Shown: piece after piece, positions 57,896-64,000 of the stretch
Position numbering within the stretch: position 1 is the stretch's first letter
Layout: each line of letters begins with the position of its first letter
Assembly (NCBI GenBank): GCA_035531315.1
Contig: DATKTD010000340.1
Coordinates: 6,160-70,159 of the forward strand
DNA: 64,000 nucleotides
Direction of reading: 5' to 3'
Source: CAIJMU01 sp035531315
GTDB taxonomy: Bacteria > Spirochaetota > Spirochaetia > Treponematales > Rectinemataceae
Program-made: the position numbers and the translations under genes
Notes under the pieces: generated by a model
What the model was told of the DNA's origin: nothing
Databases searched by the model: none
What the model saw: the letters and a program-made list of their open reading frames with translations, nothing else

Positions 57896-58785
57896 TTTCC
57901 GCCACCATAGCCGCGACAGGTCGCGTCGCGGCCCTCGTCCTTCTCTGCAGCGCCTTCGGCGTCACGGCGGAGACGAGGGGGACCTTCTCCACCGAAGCCG
58001 GGGCCGCCTTCCTCGATGGATCGCCCGTCGCCGCGGCGGAGGCGGCGGCCAGCCTCGAACTGGCCGAGGGAAGGACGGCCTCGCGCTTCCTCTGCAACCT
58101 GCAAGGCAGGGCGGGTGCCCTCCTTTCGGGTTCGGCGGCGGCCCGGGCCGATTTCTCCTGGAATCCCGGCGAGCTCTCCACGGTCTGCAGCCTCGAAGGC
58201 GGCCTCTCCGGCACGGAGGGAGGCCTTCCCTCCTGGCGTTCGGCCCTGGGTCTCCTCGTTGCCATCGACGGAACGGAACTTTCCACCAAGGGAAGCCTCG
58301 GTCTCGAGCGACAATCGGTGGATGGACTTCTATCGACCATCGCCGACGCGGGTCTCGAGTTCTCCTATCTGGCCGGGGATTTTCTCCTCAAGCCGAAGGT
58401 GGACGGCTCGTTTGCCCTGGCCGACGCGGGGGGCACTACCCTCAGCATCCTGCCCGGCCTCGGTCTCTCGTGGTATCCGGGTCTCCCCGTCTCGGCATCC
58501 CTCGCGGGGGGCTGGAGCCGCAGCTACGCGGGCTCGACGCCGAGCGACAGCCTCGTAGCCGAGGCCGGTCTCTACGCCGCCCTCGGCCCGGCCTACGGCC
58601 GGATCGAGGGAAGCGCGACCATCGGAGCCGGCGGTTTGTCGGCGGGGGCGGCCGAGGCGGGCATCACTTTCGACATCGGCCGCATCGGCAAAAGCCGCCT
58701 GAGCCTGCCGACCCGTGCCTCATGGCTCCTTGGAGGGAGTCCCGTCTTCTCGCTCTTCGCCGGCCTCGGTCTGTCGATGGACTAG
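57892..58785 (+). CDS. Exported beta-rich (outer-membrane-barrel-like) protein
   Basis: 297 residues. Signal peptide about 1-26 (VAALVLLCSAFGVTAE). The rest alternates short hydrophobic strands with Gly/Ser/Asp turns (TRGTFSTEAGAAFLDGSP, SWYPGLPVSASLAGGWSRSY, YGRIEGSATIGAGGLSAGAA, LFAGLGLSMD), suggesting an outer-membrane beta-barrel. Family not recognised. Last gene of ECF cluster B; its 3' end overlaps the convergent kinase gene by 66 bases. Confidence 0.6.
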   Translation: MISATIAATGRVAALVLLCSAFGVTAETRGTFSTEAGAAFLDGSPVAAAEAAASLELAEGRTASRFLCNLQGRAGALLSGSAAARADFSWNPGELSTVCSLEGGLSGTEGGLPSWRSALGLLVAIDGTELSTKGSLGLERQSVDGLLSTIADAGLEFSYLAGDFLLKPKVDGSFALADAGGTTLSILPGLGLSWYPGLPVSASLAGGWSRSYAGSTPSDSLVAEAGLYAALGPAYGRIEGSATIGAGGLSAGAAEAGITFDIGRIGKSRLSLPTRASWLLGGSPVFSLFAGLGLSMD

Positions 58786-60090
58786 GCGGCGCCTCGTGAC
58801 TTCGCCGGAGCCCGGGCCCGGCCTTCCCTTCTCGTTCGCGGGAAAGCGGATCTTCCAGGCGCTCCCCCCTCCGCCATGGAACTCCATCCTCCCTCCGACC
58901 TTGGTAACCATGGAGGCGATGACCGTGGCGCCGAAGCCCGGGTGGAGGGGGGGCCAAAGCGTCCCCACCCCGTCGTCGGAAATCTCGAGGCCGAGTTCTT
59001 CGCCGCTCGAGTAGAGGCGCAGGCGTATCGTCCCCTGCCTCCCGCCCGGAAAGGCGTGTTTGAGGGAGTTGGTGACGAGCTCGTTCATCACGAGACCGAG
59101 GGGAACGGCGCGGGGAAAGTCTATTTCGATCGGATCGAAGTCCACCTCGATGCGGATCCGCCCTCCGGGCTCCAGGGCCCGTGCCAGGTTTCCGAGATAG
59201 CCGTCGAGCCGTATCCTTCGGAGATCGGTCCCGACCGAGAGCAGTTCGTGGGCCGAAGCCAGACAGCGGATCCTCTCGCGAAGCCTGTCCAGGCGTTCGG
59301 CCTCTCCCTCCCTCGGAAGCGAGTCCTGTTCGAGCGATATCAGGCCGTCGACTATGGCGAGATCGTTCTTGGTCCGATGCGCCATCTCGCGGAGGAGAAT
59401 TTCGCGGTCTCGCACGGCTTCCTCGAGGCCCGCGTCGAGCCTCGCCGCGTGGATGAAAAGGATCGACAAGGCGAGCCCCACGAAGGCCGCGGCCGTCAGG
59501 ATCTGGAGGGCCGAATCCCAGAGCGGGGCGGAGAGGAGGTCTTCCCCGATGCCGAAAAGGACGGAGAAGAGGACCCTCGTGGCCGCCAAGGCGGACAGGA
59601 AGATGAGGAAGAAGGCTCCAAGGAGGACGCTGCGCCCCTGCTTACCCCCCTGGCCCTCGGGCAGGCCAAGGAGGACGAGGGCCGCCACGAGGTTGGTGAC
59701 GAAGCCCATCGAACCGAAGAAGACGACCCTGGCGAGGGTCGAGGGGGCGACGAGGCTCCAATAGCTCTGGACGAGGAGGGTGAGGAGGAGGACGGCGACC
59801 GCGACGAGGGGCCGGAGACCCCGGCCCTTGAAAGCGAGGGCCCCGGCCACGAGGAGAAGATAGGCGGCCACGAGGAGGAGGTTGCTCCCCAGAATAGAGA
59901 CGAGTTCCGGCAGGGGCCCGCGGAGGGCGACGGCCAGATTGCCCGCGAGGAATACCGGGAAGGAGAGAGACCAGAGGCCGAGATAACGATGGGCGCGCAT
60001 CTCGGCGGAGGTCGCGAGGAAGGGGAAGAGCGAGAGGGCGACGAGGATGAGGCTGTTCTCGATGAAGATCGTCCTGAAATCGATGCCCAC
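58720..60090 (-). CDS. Membrane sensor histidine kinase, HWE/HisKA_2 type
   Basis: 456 residues from GTG 60090 (GGGGGAGG upstream). About seven hydrophobic segments in residues 8-225 form a 7TM-like sensor without a large outer domain. H-box LLREMAHRTKNDLAIVDGLI; ATPase LVMNELVTNSLKHAFPGGRQG and ISDDGVGTLWPP. After the ATPase the last about 45 residues are basic and low-complexity and overlap the convergent barrel-like gene, so the true functional end is near KIRFPANEK. No regulator gene is adjacent. Confidence 0.85.
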   Translation of the reverse strand: MGIDFRTIFIENSLILVALSLFPFLATSAEMRAHRYLGLWSLSFPVFLAGNLAVALRGPLPELVSILGSNLLLVAAYLLLVAGALAFKGRGLRPLVAVAVLLLTLLVQSYWSLVAPSTLARVVFFGSMGFVTNLVAALVLLGLPEGQGGKQGRSVLLGAFFLIFLSALAATRVLFSVLFGIGEDLLSAPLWDSALQILTAAAFVGLALSILFIHAARLDAGLEEAVRDREILLREMAHRTKNDLAIVDGLISLEQDSLPREGEAERLDRLRERIRCLASAHELLSVGTDLRRIRLDGYLGNLARALEPGGRIRIEVDFDPIEIDFPRAVPLGLVMNELVTNSLKHAFPGGRQGTIRLRLYSSGEELGLEISDDGVGTLWPPLHPGFGATVIASMVTKVGGRMEFHGGGGSAWKIRFPANEKGRPGPGSGEVTRRRLVHRQTEAGEEREDGTPSKEP

Positions 60091-60207
60091 GCCGATAGAC
60101 CTCCCCCCGACAGGCGGGTGGCGGAATCTTAGCCCCGACTCGTCCGTCGCGCCAGGGCCGGGAGCCCGACAGCTGAGGACTTCTCTTCGGTTTTAGGAAG
60201 GAGGGGT

Positions 60208-60254
60208 CTGGGGAGGAAACCCTTTTGACCGGGACAAAAGGGTTTCTTCCCCAG
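60208..60254 (-). repeat. Long inverted repeat between serC and the kinase gene
   Basis: Two 20-base arms (60208-60227 and 60235-60254) pair fully with one G-T wobble around a 7-base loop. It lies 4 bases past the serC stop. No T-run follows on the minus strand, so it may act as a Rho-type terminator, an RNase III site or a stabiliser. Confidence 0.7.
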
Positions 60255-60258
60255 TATG

Positions 60259-61359
60259 TCAGCCGTTCTTCTTGCGGAACTCTTCCATGAACTGCACGGT
60301 CGTCTTGACCGCGTCGAGATTGACGGCGTTGTAGGCGGAGAGCCTGATGCCGCCCACCGTGCGGTAGCCCTTGACCTGGACGATGCCCGCGGTCTTGGCC
60401 TCCTTGATGAACTTTTCGTCGAGCTCGGGCGTGGGGAGCTTGAAGACGATGTTCATCCAGGAGCGGTCGCCGGGGGCCACGGGGCAGGAGTAGTAGCCGC
60501 TGGAGCCGTCGATGGCGGAGTAGAGGGCCTTCTGCTTGGCGTCGTTGACCCTGCCCATGGCCTCGAGACCGCCGTTCTTCTTGAGCCAGCGGAGGACGAG
60601 GTCGAGGATGTAGATCGAAAAGCAGGGCGGGGTGTTGAACATCGAGTCGTGCTCGTTGAAGACCTTGTACGACATCATCGTAGGTAGGTCTTCTTTCGCC
60701 TTGGCGAGGAAGTCCTCCTTGATGGCGACGACCGTCACGCCCGATGGTCCGAGGTTCTTCTGGGCGCCGGCGTAGATCAGGGAGTGCTTGTTGAACTCCA
60801 TCGGCCTCGAGAAGATGTCGCTGGACATGTCGGCGACGAGGGGCTTGCCCTTGGCGTCGGGAGTGTAATGGAACTCCGTGCCCTCGATGGTGTTGTTGGT
60901 GGTGTAGTGGAGGTACTCGGCGGCCGGATTGAGCTTGAGCTCGGCCTGCTTCGGGATGGCGTTGGGGGCCCCACCCTCGCGCTCCATGTTGGCGGGGAAG
61001 CTGATCGCGCCGAAGCGCTTAGCCTCCTTGATCGCGGCCTTCGACCAGTTGCCCGTGTTGATATAATCGGCCTGCTTGCCTTCGCCCGCGGCGCCGAGAT
61101 AGTTCATCGGGAGCATGAGGAACTGGGTGGAGGCCCCGCCCGTGGTGAAGAGGATCTTCCACTCGGGCCCCATGCCGGCGAGCTCGCGGAAGAGGTCCAT
61201 CGCCCCGTGATGGAGGGCGTCGTATTCCTTGCCGCGGTGCGAGACTTCCATCACCGAGCAGCCGGTGCCCTGCCAGTCGAGCATTTCGTCGCGGGCCTGC
61301 TCGAGGACCTCGACGGGGATGGCGGCCGGACCGGCCGAAAAATTGATGACGCGCTTCAT
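60259..61359 (-). CDS. serC: Phosphoserine aminotransferase
   Basis: 366 residues, normal length. MKRVINFSAGPAAIPVEVLEQA start, GCSVMEVSHRGKEYDA, FTTGGASTQFLMLPMN, PLVADMSSDIFSRPME, and the PLP lysine region LIYAGAQKNLGPSGVTVV. Converts 3-phosphohydroxypyruvate and glutamate to phosphoserine. ATG 61359 follows GAAGGAGATAGCAGC. It lies 13 bases after serA; together they cover the first two steps of serine synthesis. serB is not in the window. Confidence 0.96.
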   Translation of the reverse strand: MKRVINFSAGPAAIPVEVLEQARDEMLDWQGTGCSVMEVSHRGKEYDALHHGAMDLFRELAGMGPEWKILFTTGGASTQFLMLPMNYLGAAGEGKQADYINTGNWSKAAIKEAKRFGAISFPANMEREGGAPNAIPKQAELKLNPAAEYLHYTTNNTIEGTEFHYTPDAKGKPLVADMSSDIFSRPMEFNKHSLIYAGAQKNLGPSGVTVVAIKEDFLAKAKEDLPTMMSYKVFNEHDSMFNTPPCFSIYILDLVLRWLKKNGGLEAMGRVNDAKQKALYSAIDGSSGYYSCPVAPGDRSWMNIVFKLPTPELDEKFIKEAKTAGIVQVKGYRTVGGIRLSAYNAVNLDAVKTTVQFMEEFRKKNG

Positions 61360-61372
61360 GCTGCTATCTCCT

Positions 61373-62248
61373 TCATTTGCCCGCGTACTTGGCGACGCGG
61401 GTGACGATCGAGTCGCCCAGGCGGAGGAGGTTCTCCCCGGTCGAGGCGCCGAGATGAGGCGTGAGGAGGACACGGGGGGCCGTGAGGAGGGGCGAACCCT
61501 CGGGCGGTTCCTTGAGGAAGACGTCGGAGGCGTAGCCGCCCAGCCTGCCCTCGTTGAGGGCGGCCGCGACATCCTCCTCGACGATGACCTGGCCGCGGCA
61601 GGTGTTGATGATGTGGACGCCCTTTTTCATCGTGGCGATGGCCTTCGCGTCGATCATGCCCTTCGTCTCGGGGGTCAGGGGCACGTGGAGGGAAATGTAG
61701 TCGGAGCGGGCGTAGAGGCCATCGAGATCGCACATCTCGTCGGTGTCGGAGCAAGACGAGACGAAGCGGTCGTAGGCGATGACGCGCATGCCGAAGGCGC
61801 GGGCCCGGACGGCCAGCTCGCGGGCGATGCGGCCGATGCCGATGAGGCCGAGGGTCTTGCCGTAGAGCTCGGTGCGCTCGAGTTCCTTCTTGAGCCACTT
61901 GCCCTGCTTGATCGAGGTATCGGCCTCGACGAGGTGGGCGGGCATGGCGATCATCATCGCGAAGGCGAGCTCGGCCACGGCGAGGCTCGACGCCTCGGGG
62001 GTGTTGTCGACGTCGATGCCTTTCTGTTTCGCGTACTCGACATCGATCGTATCGACACCCACGCCGCCCCGGATGATGTACTTCAGCTTCGGCGCCTTGT
62101 CGATCATGGTCTTGTCGACCTTGGTCTTCGAGCGGACGATGACGACCTCGGCCTCGGCTATCCTGCCGAGATCGCTGCTGAGCTCCCCGTAGGCGGCGAG
62201 CCGACCGGGCAGGTCCGGAGCGAAGGCGTCTGCGAGAAGGATGAGCAT
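61373..62248 (-). CDS. serA: D-3-phosphoglycerate dehydrogenase (short form, no ACT domain)
   Basis: 291 residues. NAD-binding motif TLGLIGIGRIARELA; the third glycine of GxGxxG is Ala. Catalytic Arg in NTCRGQVIVEE, Glu in DVFLKEPPEG, His in LTPHLGAST. Substrate-side motif YIIRGGVGVDTID. Lacks the C-terminal ACT or intervening regulatory domain, so no direct serine feedback through ACT is expected. Operon with serC supports the phosphoglycerate substrate. Start set by CGGGAGGAATAT. Confidence 0.9.
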   Translation of the reverse strand: MLILLADAFAPDLPGRLAAYGELSSDLGRIAEAEVVIVRSKTKVDKTMIDKAPKLKYIIRGGVGVDTIDVEYAKQKGIDVDNTPEASSLAVAELAFAMMIAMPAHLVEADTSIKQGKWLKKELERTELYGKTLGLIGIGRIARELAVRARAFGMRVIAYDRFVSSCSDTDEMCDLDGLYARSDYISLHVPLTPETKGMIDAKAIATMKKGVHIINTCRGQVIVEEDVAAALNEGRLGGYASDVFLKEPPEGSPLLTAPRVLLTPHLGASTGENLLRLGDSIVTRVAKYAGK

Positions 62249-62294
62249 ATATTCCTCCCGTATATGATTGAAAGCGGGCTGGGCCCGGGTCTCA

Positions 62295-62317
62295 GGGCCC
62301 GCGATCGAGGGGCCCTA
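62295..62317 (-). promoter_or_regulatory. Hairpin in the serA leader
   Basis: AGGGCCC and GGGCCCT arms around a 9-base loop lie in the roughly 80-base serA leader. Further GC-rich pairing is possible. No leader peptide or known riboswitch was recognised. Confidence 0.35.
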
Positions 62318-62332
62318 CCAGAGATTATTTTA

Positions 62333-62360
62333 TTGTACCATAACCCCCGATAGTGTCAAG
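62333..62360 (-). promoter_or_regulatory. Sigma-70 promoter of serA-serC
   Basis: On the minus strand a perfect TTGACA (62355-62360), a 16-base spacer and TACAAT (62333-62338). Confidence 0.8.
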
Positions 62361-62513
62361 TTCGCATATCGAAATGATGTTTCAAAAATCGAACTTTTGA
62401 CCATCTTCTATGCCATTTTCTCTATTTAAAAAAAAGGTCTTGCGGGGCGATGAAGCGCGGTCGATTCTTACATCCAAGTACCTACTTTTTCGACGCGAGC
62501 GGAAGGAGTTGTC

Positions 62514-64000
62514 ATGAGGAGCATCACCACAAAGATCATCGCCCTGGCTCTGACGACGGCCTTGGTCGTCTCCCTCGTCCTCGGATCGGTCTTCGTCTTT
62601 GCCCTGATTTCGGCGACCCGCTCGCAGATCGCGACCTACGAAGACAGCCTGAGGGCCGACTATGACCTGAAGATCATGGAAGAAATCGGGATTGCCGCCA
62701 GCATGCTCCAGCAGCTCGGGGCCCTCCGCGACAAGGGCCAGCTCCCGAAGACCCAGGCCGAGAGCCTGGCGGAAGACCTTCTCCGGAACCTCCGCTACGG
62801 TAAAGACGGCTATTTCTGGGCCGATACCCCGACCGGCGACAACGTGGTCCTCCTGGGCAACAAGGCCTCGGAGGGCAAGAATCGATACGGCATGAAGGAC
62901 GTAAAGGGCTTCGAGCTCGTCAAGGCCATCATCGCGGCAGGGATGGCCGGCGGCGGTTACACCGAATACTGGTTTCCGCGCCCCGGCTCGACGGAGGCCT
63001 TCCCCAAGCGCAGCTACAGCCTCTACATCCCCGCCTTCAACTGGGTCGTCGGCACGGGCAATTATATAGACACCATCGAGAAGGCGGCGGATCTACAGCG
63101 CGGGAAGGCCCTCGCCGCGATGCGCCAGGCCCTCATCGTGGTCGTGGCGGTCGGCCTCGGCCTCATGCTCGCCATAGCGATCGTCGCGATAGCCTTCGGC
63201 AGGAGGCTCACCCGCCCGATCCTCCACGCGGTCGAAAGGATGCGGGAGATCGCCGACGGCAACCTCGCCGGATCCTTCGACCTCAGCCTCGCCTCGCGTA
63301 GGGACGAGACGGGTCTCCTCGCCTCCAGCCTCTCGAAGATGCGCGACGATCTCCGCTCCCTCCTCGGCTCGGTGAGAGAGTCGGCCGGGAGGGTGGCCCG
63401 GGGCAGCGGCGAATTCAGGAACACGGCGGACAGCATCGCCGAGGCCGCGAACCGCCAGTCGGCCGTCGCGGAACAGGTCTCGGCCTCGGTGGAGGAACTC
63501 GCCGCCTCGACGCGGAACAATGCGTCGAACGCGGCCGAGTCGGAACGCATTGCCGCCGAGGCCGCGAGAGAGACCGAGGCGGGAGTCATGGCCGTCAGGG
63601 AGGCGACGGAGGCGATCCGCCTCATCGCCCAGCGGGTGGGCGTCATCGAGGAGATATCGAGACAGACGAACATGTTGGCCCTCAACGCGGCCATCGAGGC
63701 GGCGCGGGCCGGCGAATCGGGAAAGGGCTTCGCCGTCGTGGCCCAGGAGGTCCGGAAGCTCGCCGAGCGCAGCAAGGACTCCGCCGAGGAGATCCGCCAC
63801 ATAACGGCCGACATGGTCGGCAAGGCCGACAGGGCCGCCCAGGCCCTCGCCAACCTCAGCCCCATCATGCAGCGCACCTCGACCCTGGTCGGCGAAATAA
63901 GCGCGGCGAGCAAGGAACAGGAGGCGGGAACGAGCCAGATCGAAGCTGCCCTTTCCCAGCTCAACGACACCATCCAAAAGAACGCCGCGGCCTCGGAGGA
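62514..64000 (+). CDS. Methyl-accepting chemotaxis protein with sCache_2 sensor (runs off the window)
   Basis: 495 codons visible, open at the end. TM1 about 7-31 (IIALALTTALVVSLVLGSVF). Periplasmic single Cache domain with YGKDGYFWADTPTGDNVVLL and YIPAFNWVVGTGNYID, characteristic of sCache_2 (often binds small organic acids). TM2 about 207-229, HAMP (GRRLTRPILHAVERMREIADG), then the signalling domain with EEISRQTNMLALNAAIEAAR and GKGFAVVAQEVRKLAERS. ATG 62514 follows GCGGAAGGAGTTGTC. Divergent from serA; the spacer 62361-62460 is AT-rich and probably holds its promoter. Confidence 0.94.
   Translation, partial: MRSITTKIIALALTTALVVSLVLGSVFVFALISATRSQIATYEDSLRADYDLKIMEEIGIAASMLQQLGALRDKGQLPKTQAESLAEDLLRNLRYGKDGYFWADTPTGDNVVLLGNKASEGKNRYGMKDVKGFELVKAIIAAGMAGGGYTEYWFPRPGSTEAFPKRSYSLYIPAFNWVVGTGNYIDTIEKAADLQRGKALAAMRQALIVVVAVGLGLMLAIAIVAIAFGRRLTRPILHAVERMREIADGNLAGSFDLSLASRRDETGLLASSLSKMRDDLRSLLGSVRESAGRVARGSGEFRNTADSIAEAANRQSAVAEQVSASVEELAASTRNNASNAAESERIAAEAARETEAGVMAVREATEAIRLIAQRVGVIEEISRQTNMLALNAAIEAARAGESGKGFAVVAQEVRKLAERSKDSAEEIRHITADMVGKADRAAQALANLSPIMQRTSTLVGEISAASKEQEAGTSQIEAALSQLNDTIQKNAAASE

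Noticed and set aside
62249..62340. Riboswitch or T-box in the serA leader
   Set aside because: Only a GC-rich hairpin is visible; no T-box sequence, specifier loop or known aptamer core was found.
1..64000. CRISPR arrays, insertion sequences, prophage or integrase genes
   Set aside because: No regularly spaced repeats, transposase motifs, phage genes or attachment-site duplications were found on either strand.

Overview
The window reads as chromosomal DNA from a GC-rich, anaerobic, motile member of the phylum Spirochaetota. The clearest lineage marker is a Borrelia/Treponema P83/100-type antigen gene (10726-12504, minus). A DUF4954 protein and a high density of chemotaxis receptors and PAS/HWE sensor kinases fit the same assignment. 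Genes are packed tightly, often with ATGA or GTGA overlaps. No intergenic gap exceeds 300 bases. No prophage, insertion sequence or CRISPR array was seen. The three tRNA genes do not encode CCA.

Layout. 1-7636 holds the start of an MBL-fold RNA exonuclease, an NtrB/NtrC-like two-component pair, an MCP with a truncated CheW behind a good sigma-54 promoter, and a multi-PAS HWE kinase. 7844-18968 holds a DMT exporter, a cytidylate-kinase-like/BON fusion, rlmB, an operon of RlmD-like methyltransferase / beta-propeller-HEAT protein / P83/100, threonine dehydrogenase with a decayed 3' duplicate, and an Rsm22-like methyltransferase. 19016-24334 carries tRNA-Asp, tRNA-Pro and a translesion 'mutasome' cassette: DUF72, a Y-family polymerase lacking catalytic carboxylates (ImuB-like), and a DnaE2/ImuC-like polymerase. 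An 18-bp operator fills the spacer of the cassette promoter.

25495-31178 is a selenium locus, all on the minus strand. In transcription order it is: an 11-heme cytochrome c with an in-frame UGA and a plausible bacterial SECIS hairpin, a double rhodanese, tRNA-Sec (selC), selA and selB. The tRNA 3' end lies one base before the selA start codon. This is the most interesting part of the window.

32309-36714 is carBA behind two tandem ARG boxes. 36928-38907 and 55264-58785 are two paralogous ECF sigma / ZAS anti-sigma / exported-protein clusters in which the anti-sigma factor ends in a glycogen-binding (AMPK-CBM/CBM48-like) domain. 39851-44138 is a chemosensory unit (polytopic MCP, lone receiver, CheA). 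44143-50977 is a tripartite RND efflux system. The end of the window has DUF4954, a DUF4382 lipoprotein, an HWE kinase with a polytopic sensor, serA-serC behind a consensus promoter, and an open-ended Cache-type MCP.

A recurring signal is a sigma-70 -10-like hexamer placed 5-8 bases before the start codon with no Shine-Dalgarno sequence, seen at about ten genes. This points to frequent leaderless transcription. All functions are inferred from sequence recognition; no searches were run.
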